The notes beneath the pieces are model-generated. The model did no database searches. It was not told the origin of the DNA and worked only from the letters and a program-made list of their open reading frames with translations. Of a DNA stretch of 64,000 bases, positions 1-8,201 are shown in pieces (the first letter of the stretch is position 1; every line of letters begins with the position of its first letter). Origin of the DNA: Bacteroidaceae bacterium (GTDB lineage: Bacteria; Bacteroidota; Bacteroidia; Bacteroidales; Bacteroidaceae); assembly GCA_017546505.1 (NCBI GenBank), contig JAFYWV010000044.1:1-64000 (forward strand), in the 5' to 3' direction. The translations under genes and the position numbers were made by a program.

Positions 1-55
1 AAAAAAGATGCTGACGAAAAGAGAAAGAGGCATATTCTTCTTTTTTCGCCAGCAT
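1..55 (-). terminator. Stem-loop with T-run on the minus strand
   Basis: A 13-bp stem with one A-C mismatch pairs 8-20 with 43-55. Read on the minus strand it is followed by six T residues at the window edge. It may be a second terminator behind tRNA-Ser, or a bidirectional terminator shared with a gene left of the window. Confidence 0.45.
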
Positions 56-70
56 TTATCTTAAAAATTC

Positions 71-106
71 AAAAAAAAATACACCCAACCTCGATTTTTG
101 GGTGTA
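71..106 (-). terminator. Rho-independent terminator behind tRNA-Ser
   Basis: The 8-bp stem TACACCCA/TGGGTGTA (80-87 with 99-106) is followed on the minus strand by nine T residues (positions 79 to 71). It sits about 50 bp past the 3' end of the tRNA, so it most likely ends that transcript. Confidence 0.65.
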
Positions 107-111
107 AAAAA

Positions 112-145
112 GGGTGTAAATCTCGTAACTACTTGATTTACACCC
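112..145 (-). repeat. 11-bp inverted repeat in the tRNA 3' trailer
   Basis: Perfect arms GGGTGTAAATC (112-122) and GATTTACACCC (135-145) form a hairpin between the tRNA 3' end and the terminator. No T-run follows it. It may serve tRNA 3' processing or trailer stability. Confidence 0.5.
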
Positions 146-152
146 TTTGCTG

Positions 153-237
153 CGGAGAGGGAGGGATTCGAACCCCCGGTACCTCTCGGTACGTCGGTTT
201 TCAAGACCGGTGCAATCGACCACTCTGCCACCTCTCC
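153..237 (-). tRNA. tRNA-Ser(UGA)
   Basis: On the minus strand the 7-bp acceptor stem GGAGAGG/CCTCTCC closes an 85-nt cloverleaf with discriminator G. The anticodon loop is CTTGAAA, giving anticodon UGA. The long class II variable arm has the stem TACC/GGTA typical of serine tRNAs, and the T-loop reads GGTTCGAATCC. No CCA is encoded: the bases after the discriminator read CAG. Confidence 0.95.
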
Positions 238-363
238 AAGTTTGTTTTTTGAACAAGAATGTGGTCTCTTCTTGTTTGATGGTGCAAAGTTATATCAAAA
301 AAACTTACTATGCAAGAAAAGATGATAAAAAAATGATTTTTTTGTGATTTTTTTTGTGATTGG

Positions 364-394
364 TTGCTGTGTGAGTGTAAAAATGCTATTTTTG
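364..394 (+). promoter_or_regulatory. Promoter of the GT4 gene
   Basis: TATTTTTG at 387-394 fits the Bacteroidetes -7 element TAnnTTTG. A TTG at 364-366 lies 20 bp upstream in the -33 position. The start codon is 51 bp downstream. The assignment rests on consensus matching only. Confidence 0.5.
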
Positions 395-445
395 CTCTGT
401 TGTGGCGGTCTTTTAGGCTGCTGAAATTTACATCGTAGATTATAT

Positions 446-1591
446 ATGAAAATTGGATTTGACGGAAAGCGTGCGGCGCAGAATTTTACCGGTTTGGGGA
501 ATTATAGCAGATATGCTCTTGAGGCTCTTGAGATGTATTACCCAAATGAGGAGTATTGTGTATATGTTCCAAAGGATGTCAATAATCCTAAGTTTGAATC
601 TCTGTTGGCTTCGTCGGGTGGTGGAATGAAGAAGTTTCTTCCTGTTGGCAGCTGGGCCCGAAAGTTCAAGTCGTTATGGCGCGTGTGGGGTGTTACAAAA
701 GATATTGTGGACAGTGGGGTGCAGGTTTTTCACGGTTTGAGTAATGAACTGCCGTTGAATATAAGAAGTGCTGCTCCAAGTGTGAGAAGTGTTGTGACGG
801 TTCACGATATAATATTCAGGCGTTTGCCCTCTTGTTATCCTTTTATCGACCGTCTGATATATGATTATAAGTTCAAACGTGCTTGTTTGAATGCTGACCA
901 TATTATTGCTGTCAGTGAATGTACCAAGCGCGATATTGTAAAGGATTATGGAGTTGCTCCTGAGAAGGTTTCTGTTATCTATCAAGGCTGTGACCCTCTG
1001 TTTGCACAAGAGGTTTCGTCCGAATCGAAGGTAAAGATAAAAGAGAAGTACTCTTTACCCGAAAAATTCATTGTTTCGGTTGGTACTATTGAGGAGCGCA
1101 AGAATTTGCTGTCTGTTGTAAAAGCTCTTCTGTCGTTGCCTGATGATGTTCATCTTGTGGCGGTTGGCCGTCGCACAAAATATACCTCTCTTGTCGATAA
1201 ATTCATTGCTGATAATAATCTTGCCCATAGGGTTCATCTGTTGCACGGTGTGCCTTATCTTGATTTGCCTGTAATTTATCAGTGTGCCGATGCTTTTGTC
1301 TATATGTCGTTATACGAGGGGTTCGGTATTCCTTTGCTCGAGGCGTTGAACTCTCGTTTGCCTGTTGTGGCTGCAACGGGTTCTTGTCTTGAGGAGGCCG
1401 GTGGTCCCGGTTCGCTCTATGTTGAACCTTTTGATGTGGCGGCTATAGCAGCGGCTATTGCGCGGTGCCTGCAACCCGAAGTAAAGGCGCGTATGGTTGC
1501 TGATGGCTTGGAGTGGGCTGAGCATTTTACAATGGAGCGGTTTGCGCACAAGACAATGCGGTGTTATAATATGCTGCTCGGTTTGAAGTAG
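446..1591 (+). CDS. Glycosyltransferase family 4 (GT-B fold)
   Basis: Predicted 381-aa cytoplasmic glycosyltransferase, probably moving a hexose such as mannose from a nucleotide donor onto a surface glycan. The N-terminal acceptor domain begins MKIGFDGKRAAQNFTGLGNY, including the glycine loop common to mannosyltransferases of this type. The C-terminal donor domain carries the E-x7-E motif EGFGIPLLE (E291, E299). There is no signal peptide or membrane segment. The gene has its own promoter and is flanked by tRNA-Ser and pflB, well away from the polysaccharide locus at 17.8-32.2 kb, so its pathway is not given by context. Donor and acceptor cannot be told from the sequence. Confidence 0.88.
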   Translation: MKIGFDGKRAAQNFTGLGNYSRYALEALEMYYPNEEYCVYVPKDVNNPKFESLLASSGGGMKKFLPVGSWARKFKSLWRVWGVTKDIVDSGVQVFHGLSNELPLNIRSAAPSVRSVVTVHDIIFRRLPSCYPFIDRLIYDYKFKRACLNADHIIAVSECTKRDIVKDYGVAPEKVSVIYQGCDPLFAQEVSSESKVKIKEKYSLPEKFIVSVGTIEERKNLLSVVKALLSLPDDVHLVAVGRRTKYTSLVDKFIADNNLAHRVHLLHGVPYLDLPVIYQCADAFVYMSLYEGFGIPLLEALNSRLPVVAATGSCLEEAGGPGSLYVEPFDVAAIAAAIARCLQPEVKARMVADGLEWAEHFTMERFAHKTMRCYNMLLGLK

Positions 1592-1712
1592 ACTTTTTGT
1601 GCATTGCGGTGTGTCGGTTTTTTCTAAAGACAGCAAAGAATATGATGTTTGAATATAAAATCATTACAAAAATGAAATAATTTAATATTTTATTGCAATT
1701 ATATCTGAAAAA

Positions 1713-1746
1713 TTTGTGTGCTTTATTTCAAAATTTATTATCTTTG
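1713..1746 (+). promoter_or_regulatory. Promoter of pflB
   Basis: TATCTTTG at 1739-1746 is a perfect -7 match, with TTTG at 1713-1716 upstream (22-bp spacer, slightly long). The predicted start of transcription near 1753 leaves a leader of about 65 nt. The rest of the 228-bp gap after the glycosyltransferase gene is AT-rich and shows no other feature. Confidence 0.6.
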
Positions 1747-1819
1747 CGGTGCAAAAGGGCGAGAGCTTGCTCTTTCCTTGATTACGAACAGGATTTTAAA
1801 CCATATAATATAAAAAACT

Positions 1820-4048
1820 ATGGAAAAGAAATTGAATTTTAAAGATGGCTTGTGGAGCAAGGAAATCAACGTTGGTGATTTCGTTCACGAGAACATCACT
1901 CCTTATGAGGGAGACGCTTCATTCTTGGTTGGTCCTACCGAAAGAACAAAAAAGGTATGGGCTGAGTGTGTAAAGGCTCTTGCCGAGGAGCGTGCAAACA
2001 ATGGTGTACGTGCTTTGGATAACAAGACTGTTTCTACTATCACATCACACAAGGCCGGTTACATTGACAAGGAGAATGAACTTATTGTCGGTTTGCAGAC
2101 TGACGAGTTGCTGAAACGTGCTATCAAGCCTTTCGGTGGTATCAAGGTTGTAGAGAAAGCTTGTCTCGAGAACGGTATACCCGTTGACGAGAAGGTTAAG
2201 GATATCTTCTATCACTATCGCAAGACTCACAATGATGGTGTATTCGATGCATACAACGAGGAGATTCGTATGTATCGTTCTTTGGGCTTCCTTACCGGTC
2301 TGCCCGATAACTATGCACGTGGCCGTATAATCGGTGACTACCGTCGTCTTGCACTCTATGGTCTTGACCGTCTTATCGAGGCTAAGCAGGCCGATTTGAA
2401 GGGATTGGTGAGCCCAATGACAGAGCACACAATCCGTCTTCGTGAAGAGGTTGCCGAGCAGATTAAGGCTTTGAAGGAGATTAAGGTTCTTGGCGAGTAC
2501 TATGGTCTTGACCTTTCTCGTCCTGCTACAAGCGCTCAGGAGGCTGTTCAGTGGACTTATATGGCATATCTTGCTGCCGTTAAGGAGCAGGACGGTGCTG
2601 CTATGTCACTCGGTAACGTATCTTCATTCCTTGATATCTATATCCAGTACGACCTTGACAACGGCAACATCGACGAGACTTTCGCACAGGAGCTCATCGA
2701 CCAGTTCGTTATCAAGTTGCGTATGGTCCGCCACTTGCGTATGCAGTCTTACAATGACCTCTTTGCCGGTGACCCGACTTGGGTAACAGAGGCTATCGGC
2801 GGTCGCTTCAACGACGGTCGTACAAAGGTTACAAAGACTTCATTCCGTTTCTTGCAGACACTTTACAACCTCGGTCCTTCACCCGAGCCTAATATGACAG
2901 TGCTTTGGAGCCACGAGCTTCCAGAGGGCTTCAAGGAGTTCTGCGCAAAGGTATCTATCGACACATCTTCAGTTCAGTACGAGAACGATACTTTGATGCG
3001 TGAGGTTCGCGAGTGCGATGACTACGGTATTGCTTGCTGCGTATCTTATCAGGCAGTCGGTAAGCAGATCCAGTTCTTCGGTGCGCGTTGTAACCTTGCT
3101 AAGGCTCTCTTGCTTGCTATCAACGGTGGCCGTTGCGAGAATACAGGTACTGTTGTCGTTAAGGATATCCCTGTGCTTGAGGGCGACGTTCTCAACTACG
3201 AGGAGGTTCTTGCCAACTACAAGAAGGTGCTCGTTGAGATTGCACGTGTTTACAACGACTCAATGAACATCATCCACTATATGCACGACAAGTACTACTA
3301 TGAGAAGGCACAGATGGCATTCATCGACACCGATCCTTCTATCAACCTTGCATACGGTGTTGCCGGTCTTTCAATCGCAATCGACTCACTCTCTGCCATC
3401 AAGTATGGTAAGGTAACAGTTAAGCGCAACGAGCTTGGATTGACAGAGTCATTCGACATTGAGAACGAGTTCCCCTGCTTCGGTAACGATGACGACCGTG
3501 TTGACCACCTTGGTGTTGACTTGGTTTACTTCTTCAGCGAGGAGCTCAAGAAGCACCCTGTCTACAAGAACGCTAAGCCTACATTGTCATTGCTTACAAT
3601 TACATCTAACGTGATGTACGGTAAGAAGACCGGTGCTACTCCTGACGGTCGCGCTAAGGGCGTTGCTTTCGCTCCAGGTGCCAACCCAATGCACGGACGT
3701 GACAAGAACGGTGCTGTTGCTTCTTTGAGTTCTGTTGCAAAGTTGCGTTATCGTGACTCACAGGACGGTATCAGTAACACATTCTCTATCATTCCAAAGT
3801 CACTTGGTGTTGACGATGCTACACGCGTTGAGAACCTTGTTACATTGATGGATGGTTACTTTACAAAGGGCGCTCACCACTTGAACGTGAACGTATTGAA
3901 CCGCGAGATGTTGATGGATGCAATGGAGCATCCCGAGAAGTACCCACAGCTCACAATCCGTGTATCTGGTTACGCTGTGAACTTCATCCGTCTGAGCCGC
4001 GAGCATCAGTTGGAGGTTATCTCTCGTTCTTTCCACGAGCGTATGTAA
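1820..4048 (+). CDS. pflB: Formate C-acetyltransferase (pyruvate formate-lyase)
   Basis: Glycyl-radical enzyme of 742 aa converting pyruvate and CoA to acetyl-CoA and formate in anaerobic mixed-acid fermentation. The catalytic cysteine pair lies in GIACCVS (Cys406-Cys407). The radical glycine lies in RVSGYAV near the C-terminus (Gly717). Both match the E. coli enzyme in order and spacing, and the length is normal. Codon choice favours C-ending codons (AAC, GAC, TTC) more than the neighbours do, which suggests high expression. The activating enzyme pflA follows 69 bp downstream. The pair is separated by a terminator hairpin, so the lyase is probably made in excess over its activase. Confidence 0.97.
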   Translation: MEKKLNFKDGLWSKEINVGDFVHENITPYEGDASFLVGPTERTKKVWAECVKALAEERANNGVRALDNKTVSTITSHKAGYIDKENELIVGLQTDELLKRAIKPFGGIKVVEKACLENGIPVDEKVKDIFYHYRKTHNDGVFDAYNEEIRMYRSLGFLTGLPDNYARGRIIGDYRRLALYGLDRLIEAKQADLKGLVSPMTEHTIRLREEVAEQIKALKEIKVLGEYYGLDLSRPATSAQEAVQWTYMAYLAAVKEQDGAAMSLGNVSSFLDIYIQYDLDNGNIDETFAQELIDQFVIKLRMVRHLRMQSYNDLFAGDPTWVTEAIGGRFNDGRTKVTKTSFRFLQTLYNLGPSPEPNMTVLWSHELPEGFKEFCAKVSIDTSSVQYENDTLMREVRECDDYGIACCVSYQAVGKQIQFFGARCNLAKALLLAINGGRCENTGTVVVKDIPVLEGDVLNYEEVLANYKKVLVEIARVYNDSMNIIHYMHDKYYYEKAQMAFIDTDPSINLAYGVAGLSIAIDSLSAIKYGKVTVKRNELGLTESFDIENEFPCFGNDDDRVDHLGVDLVYFFSEELKKHPVYKNAKPTLSLLTITSNVMYGKKTGATPDGRAKGVAFAPGANPMHGRDKNGAVASLSSVAKLRYRDSQDGISNTFSIIPKSLGVDDATRVENLVTLMDGYFTKGAHHLNVNVLNREMLMDAMEHPEKYPQLTIRVSGYAVNFIRLSREHQLEVISRSFHERM

Positions 4049-4070
4049 TAAACATTATAATGTCTAATGA

Positions 4071-4105
4071 AAATAGGCTGGCTTTTTTGGCCGGCCTATT
4101 TTTTC
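4071..4105 (+). terminator. Intercistronic terminator between pflB and pflA
   Basis: A 10-bp stem (4073-4082 with 4090-4099, one G-T pair) with a 7-nt loop is followed by a run of T to 4104. It lies between the pflB stop and the pflA start at 4118. It would give partial termination and lower pflA expression. It also argues against a pflA start at 4067. Confidence 0.75.
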
Positions 4106-4117
4106 AAAATAATAATT

Positions 4118-4849
4118 ATGAATATCAGAGTACATTCATACGAGTCATTGGGTACATTCGATGGTCCGGGATTGCGACTTGTGGTTTTCTTGCAGGGATG
4201 TAACTTCCGTTGCCTCTATTGTGCCAACCCCGATACAATTGACCCCAAAGGCGAGAGCAAGGAGACAGATATTGAGGATATTGTGAGAATGGCAATGAAT
4301 GAGAAGCCTTTCTTTGGCAAACGCGGCGGTGTCACTTTCAGCGGTGGTGAGCCCACATTCCAGGCAAAGGCACTTGTTCCGCTTGTAAAGCGCCTGCACG
4401 AGCAGGGTATACACGTTTGCCTTGACACCAATGGCAGCATCTGGAACAGTGATGTCGAGGAATTACTGTCTATCGTTGACCTTGTTATGCTTGATATAAA
4501 GCAGGTTAATCCCGAGCGTCACAAGACACTCACCGAGCGCAGCAACGAACAGACTTTGAAGACTGCCAAATGGTTGCAGGAGAACGGTCATCCATTCTGG
4601 ATTCGTTATGTCCTGGTACAGGGTTACAGCGCCTTCGAGGAGGATATTCGCACTTTGGGCGAGCATTTCAAGGGGTATGATATGATACAGCGTGTAGAGG
4701 TATTGCCCTATCACACTTTGGGTGCTCATAAATATGAGCCTCTTGGAATGGAGTACAAGCTGAAAGGGGTGAAAGAGAACACTCCACAGCAACTCGAAGA
4801 AGCAAAGGCTATATTCGACGAGTATTTCGATTGTGTATTTGTGAATTGA
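4118..4849 (+). CDS. pflA: Pyruvate formate-lyase activating enzyme
   Basis: Radical SAM enzyme of 243 aa that installs the glycyl radical on PflB. The cluster motif CNFRCLYC gives Cys28, Cys32 and Cys35 (CX3CX2C), ligating the [4Fe-4S] cluster. A glycine-rich SAM-binding segment FSGGEP follows. The upstream start at 4067 would place 17 hydrophobic residues encoded by a terminator hairpin in front of the conserved N-terminus MNIRVHSYESLGTFDGPG. The ATG at 4118, just after the hairpin, is therefore the better choice. The sugar acetyltransferase starts 6 bp after the stop. Confidence 0.95.
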   Translation: MNIRVHSYESLGTFDGPGLRLVVFLQGCNFRCLYCANPDTIDPKGESKETDIEDIVRMAMNEKPFFGKRGGVTFSGGEPTFQAKALVPLVKRLHEQGIHVCLDTNGSIWNSDVEELLSIVDLVMLDIKQVNPERHKTLTERSNEQTLKTAKWLQENGHPFWIRYVLVQGYSAFEEDIRTLGEHFKGYDMIQRVEVLPYHTLGAHKYEPLGMEYKLKGVKENTPQQLEEAKAIFDEYFDCVFVN

Positions 4850-4855
4850 TTTCTT

Positions 4856-5422
4856 ATGCTCACGGAAAGGGAAAAGATGCTGCGTGGCGAACTGTATGAT
4901 GCCAATAATGACGTGGCTCTCATCGCGGAGAGGAATGCTTGCAAAGTGTTATGCCAAAAGTATAACACACTGCCATACGAGGCAGTAGAGGAGCGTAAAG
5001 CCGTAATGCGTAGCATAGTTGGCAAAGCAAAGGGGAGTTTTGTTATAGAACCTTCATTCTGGTGTGATTATGGATGCAATCTCTCTCTTGGAGAAAATTT
5101 TTATGCGAACCATAATCTTGTGATACTCGATGCAGCCCCCGTCGTTTTTGGTGATAATGTGTTTATTGCACCTAACTGTTGCTTTACGACGGCAGGGCAT
5201 CCGATTGATGTTGAACAGCGCAATAAGGGGCTTGAATATGCCCGCCCGATAACTGTCGGGGATAATGTGTGGATTGGTGCCGGTGTTACGGTTCTTCCCG
5301 GTGTCACCATCGGCAACAATGTTACAATAGGTGCCGGCAGCTTGGTGAACCGTGATATACCGTCGGACTCTGTCGCGGTGGGCGTTCCTTGTAGGGTTAT
5401 TAAACAGACAAAGCAGGAGTGA
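4856..5422 (+). CDS. Maltose/galactoside-type sugar O-acetyltransferase
   Basis: Predicted cytoplasmic left-handed beta-helix acetyltransferase of 188 aa (Maa/LacA family) moving acetyl from acetyl-CoA to a sugar hydroxyl. The N-terminal MLTEREKMLRGELYDAN matches the helical Mac domain. Hexapeptide repeats run from about residue 70 to the end. The catalytic histidine is in TTAGHPID, followed by the family signature VWIGAGVTVLPGVTIGNN. The gene is 6 bp behind pflA, so it is probably co-transcribed although the functions are unrelated. The last codons form one arm of the terminator below. The physiological substrate is unknown. Confidence 0.88.
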   Translation: MLTEREKMLRGELYDANNDVALIAERNACKVLCQKYNTLPYEAVEERKAVMRSIVGKAKGSFVIEPSFWCDYGCNLSLGENFYANHNLVILDAAPVVFGDNVFIAPNCCFTTAGHPIDVEQRNKGLEYARPITVGDNVWIGAGVTVLPGVTIGNNVTIGAGSLVNRDIPSDSVAVGVPCRVIKQTKQE

Positions 5423-5440
5423 TTCCTGCTTTGTCTGTTT
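5402..5440. terminator. Bidirectional terminator overlapping a gene end
   Basis: A perfect 17-bp stem (5402-5418 with 5424-5440) has a 5-nt loop. The acetyltransferase stop codon TGA (5420-5422) lies in the loop, so the last six sense codons are also the terminator arm. The convergent gene ends at 5447. Terminal AAA/TTT pairs provide U-runs in both directions. Confidence 0.8.
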
Positions 5441-5446
5441 AGTTTC

Positions 5447-5902
5447 TTACTGTTCAATTCTTGTCCAGTAGACAGTTTTGCCTATTCCCAGAATGTTGCC
5501 ATAGACCTTCAGTGTCTTTGCATCCTTGAACTCGATGTCCACGCTGTAGATTTTACCGCTTCCCGGGTCGTAGATTTTTGTATCGGTCCACTCCTTGTCG
5601 TCTGCATCATACTTGAGTCCCTTTATAAGTACGACCTTGTCAAGGTCAATATTGCGAAGGCTCTTGTCCGGGTTCTTCACATCCTTGCGCTTGTTGCCAT
5701 TGGCGTCCAATGCTCTCTCCACCCAGTAGACCTGTGCGGTGTATGTGCCGTCTGCAGCTTTGCTAATCTTGATTTTACTTTTGCCGCCATCCTTGATGCT
5801 AAGGTAGTTGCCAAGAATGTTGTCGCCCTTTGAGTTGAGGTCTTGCGCATTTGATGCAACAGCCACCAATGCGCAGATAAGTGTAAAAATAAACATTTTC
5901 AT
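5447..5902 (-). CDS. DUF2147 family secreted protein
   Basis: Exported protein of 151 aa of unknown function. The N-terminus MKMFIFTLICALVAVASNAQ is a signal peptide. The mature part has the DUF2147 pattern: an early GNYLSIKDGGKSKIKI, a charged middle segment and a C-terminal GNILGIGKTVYWTR. The family forms a small beta-rich, lipocalin-like domain in the periplasm. The gene stands alone between a convergent terminator and its own promoter. Confidence 0.8.
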   Translation of the reverse strand: MKMFIFTLICALVAVASNAQDLNSKGDNILGNYLSIKDGGKSKIKISKAADGTYTAQVYWVERALDANGNKRKDVKNPDKSLRNIDLDKVVLIKGLKYDADDKEWTDTKIYDPGSGKIYSVDIEFKDAKTLKVYGNILGIGKTVYWTRIEQ

Positions 5903-5931
5903 TTTGTACGTTTTGTTTGTTTGATTTTGTA

Positions 5932-5939
5932 CAAAGGTA
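5932..5939 (-). promoter_or_regulatory. -7 element of the DUF2147 gene
   Basis: TACCTTTG on the minus strand lies 30 bp before the start codon. No clear -33 partner was found. The rest of the 204-bp gap up to 6106 holds nothing else recognisable. Confidence 0.5.
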
Positions 5940-6106
5940 TTTTAATTATTGCACAATGTGATATGTTTTGTGCAATATTTGTTTGTTTTTACACTTATTT
6001 AAACATTGTATGCAGTTTATGGATGGAGTTTGGTTATATCTGCAATATTTTTTCAATTGATATGCCGGCGCCGCTCTTCACAATAGAGTGCTGCAATATC
6101 AGGGGC

Positions 6107-7411
6107 TTACTCCTTCTCGCGGTTGAATTCAATAATCTCCAGGTTGGTGAGCGCCTGTTCATCTCCCATACGTGCAGCCTTTGCGAATGCACGCTCTGCA
6201 GCGTGGCGGTGATGACGGCGATACTCTATAACACCTTCCAGGTTCATTGCGCGTGGGTCGTTCTTGTATAATTTCAGTTCTTCAAGCAGTTTGTTGTATT
6301 TTGGTGTTGGGTTATTTATAAGTTCGTCAACAATCCTGTTTATAGCTATTGCTGCACTGTCTGTTGAGTTGCTGTAGTATATGCCGGTGCAACAGGCTAT
6401 TCTGTGTGCAGGGAAATGGCGTGCCTGCAGTTCTTTGTATAGCTCGCCATTATCGTATTGTTTCAGCATCCTTTCCCGTATGCTCTCGTTGGGCTCTTCC
6501 TTTAGCTGTTTTATTAAGTCATCGGCTTGGGGTATTTTTGTCTCTTTGATATCGTTGTAGATGATATTCCAGTTGCGTCCACCACCGGCAACCTCAAAAA
6601 TGGAGTCGGGCAGGTGATGGTGTTTTCTGATGTGGTCCCGCATTGCTATTGCGCGATTGAGGCCACGCTGTGTGGCTTTGTCCTCATACCCTTCGGGCGA
6701 TGTGTAGCCGGCAATCTGCACCGACTCGAGAGTCGTTGTGCTGTCTTCAATTATTTCGCCAATGATGCTCATTATCTCGTCTATCGATTTTGCATTGTTC
6801 AGATATTGAGGGTCGAGTTTGCTGCTGTTGCTGGTGTAGCGTACTACATTCGGGGTGATATTCATCTCCGGCGCATTGCTGCTTGTGAGCGGTGTGTAGT
6901 ATCTTATGCTTTTGATATGCGGGTGTTCGGCAGCTATGTGGCCGGCGATGCTTTTGTTGGCGTTTACTCTGTGGCAGCTCAACGGCGGACATTCGGGTAA
7001 ACTAATCTCAAATGTGTCGTATGTGAATTCTGTACCTCGCCTGTCGCTGTACTCGCAATACGTTATGCCGTAAATGGTATCGTTGATGGACTCTTCGGGC
7101 AGGACAAGCGTGCAGCTGCTTGGTCCGTGTTTGTGCAGCACGGGTTGCCTGTTGTGTCTTTTAATGTATCTTTTGGTGTATCGCTTGCCTTGAATATGTC
7201 TCTCGGCGCTGCTTATACAGGTGTCGGGGGTGCAAAGGTGTGTGGTTATCACCATTCCTTCGCCCGATGCGGGCTTGGGTGTGTTGTAATCAAATGTGAA
7301 GTACCAGCTGCTATCGCTGTGTACGGCAGTGTATTCTTCGGGAGCAAATTGTGCTTTTGCAACATTGCATACTATAACAAGCACTGTTGCGATTATTACT
7401 TTCTGTTTCAT
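6107..7411 (-). CDS. Secreted protein with an OmpA-like C-terminal region
   Basis: Exported protein of 434 aa. A signal peptide ends at about residue 20 (VCNVAKAQ). The middle part (about 25-180) is unrecognised and holds several cysteines that may form disulfides. Residues about 215-280 resemble the peptidoglycan-binding OmpA domain: an IAGYTSPEG turn followed by the NRAIAMRDHIRK helix, close to the usual N-x2-L-S-x2-R-A pattern. The C-terminal 90 residues are helical and TPR-like. It probably sits in the periplasm or outer membrane and touches the cell wall. No operon partner is evident; the HAD gene ends 58 bp upstream on the same strand. Confidence 0.65.
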   Translation of the reverse strand: MKQKVIIATVLVIVCNVAKAQFAPEEYTAVHSDSSWYFTFDYNTPKPASGEGMVITTHLCTPDTCISSAERHIQGKRYTKRYIKRHNRQPVLHKHGPSSCTLVLPEESINDTIYGITYCEYSDRRGTEFTYDTFEISLPECPPLSCHRVNANKSIAGHIAAEHPHIKSIRYYTPLTSSNAPEMNITPNVVRYTSNSSKLDPQYLNNAKSIDEIMSIIGEIIEDSTTTLESVQIAGYTSPEGYEDKATQRGLNRAIAMRDHIRKHHHLPDSIFEVAGGGRNWNIIYNDIKETKIPQADDLIKQLKEEPNESIRERMLKQYDNGELYKELQARHFPAHRIACCTGIYYSNSTDSAAIAINRIVDELINNPTPKYNKLLEELKLYKNDPRAMNLEGVIEYRRHHRHAAERAFAKAARMGDEQALTNLEIIEFNREKE

Positions 7412-7469
7412 AATGATTTTTTTATTGGTTTACAATAATTGGTTTCATTATAAAACATTGTTTTATGTA

Positions 7470-8201
7470 TTATAGTTCTCGGGAGAGTATCTTTGACACA
7501 GTTGCCGGCAGATGTTCTATACTGTTTATGATAGCTGTTGGTCTGTTTTCCTTTTCAACAGGTTCATCTTCCCAACAAACATTCTTCAGCCATATTGTCT
7601 TACAGCCGAGCGTGGATGCCGGGTATATGTCCTTGCGGTACGAGTCGCCTATGACAAGAACCTCCGTCGCCGGCAATTGCAGTGCCTGTATGCCCATAGC
7701 AAAGAGTGTCGGGTCGGGTTTGCGAATACCTGCTACCGACGATTCTACAATACTCCTGAAATAGCAGTCAAGCTCAAACTCTTTGAGCACAACAGGCATA
7801 TTGCCATAGAAATTGGTGACCAGCACAATTGGAAATTGTTTTGACAATTCTTCTATTATCCTTCGGCTTGTGGCAAGCGTCTCTTTTACCTTGTTGTAGC
7901 AGCCATCTGCAATACTCTCTGCAACATCTGCCGTGAAGTGCCCTTCACCTGTCTGCTCTTTGAGGTATTCGAACTGTATTGCAATCTTTTTTTTCAGCAG
8001 GGTGTGGAACGTGTCTTCTGGTGCAATGATTGGGGCTTTTGCCAGTGAACGTTCTGCGTGAATATATGCGTTGCGGTACAGCTCGCGTTCCAATGTTATT
8101 CCTGTACGGCTATACTGCCCGGCAATGACTTCACCCCAGTGTATGCCGTTGGTGTCTATTGTGCCGCCATAGTCAAGGATGATACCTTTAATTGTACTCA
8201 T
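7470..8201 (-). CDS. HAD superfamily hydrolase, atypical motif I
   Basis: Soluble HAD-fold protein of 243 aa. Motif I is LDYGGT: the nucleophile Asp10 is present but the general acid/base Asp two residues later is Gly. Motif II is LVTNF (Thr), motif III lies in GIRKPDP (Lys) and motif IV in VIGDSYRKD (Asp pair). It could be a phosphatase with altered chemistry or a non-hydrolytic relative. The start at 8201 (MSTIKGI) overlaps the CDP-alcohol transferase gene by 14 bp; 8213 is an alternative. Tight coupling suggests it dephosphorylates or binds an intermediate of the same pathway. Confidence 0.82.
   Translation of the reverse strand: MSTIKGIILDYGGTIDTNGIHWGEVIAGQYSRTGITLERELYRNAYIHAERSLAKAPIIAPEDTFHTLLKKKIAIQFEYLKEQTGEGHFTADVAESIADGCYNKVKETLATSRRIIEELSKQFPIVLVTNFYGNMPVVLKEFELDCYFRSIVESSVAGIRKPDPTLFAMGIQALQLPATEVLVIGDSYRKDIYPASTLGCKTIWLKNVCWEDEPVEKENRPTAIINSIEHLPATVSKILSREL

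Noticed and set aside
88..106. A finding entry titled as a placeholder in the findings list
   Set aside because: It carries no observation and should be ignored.
56..256. Short reading frames across the tRNA-Ser gene on both strands
   Set aside because: They are translations of the tRNA and its terminator.
6349..7000. Open frames of 66 and 157 codons on the plus strand opposite the OmpA-like gene
   Set aside because: They mirror the reverse frame of a gene with signal peptide and domain pattern, have no start context and no recognisable motif.
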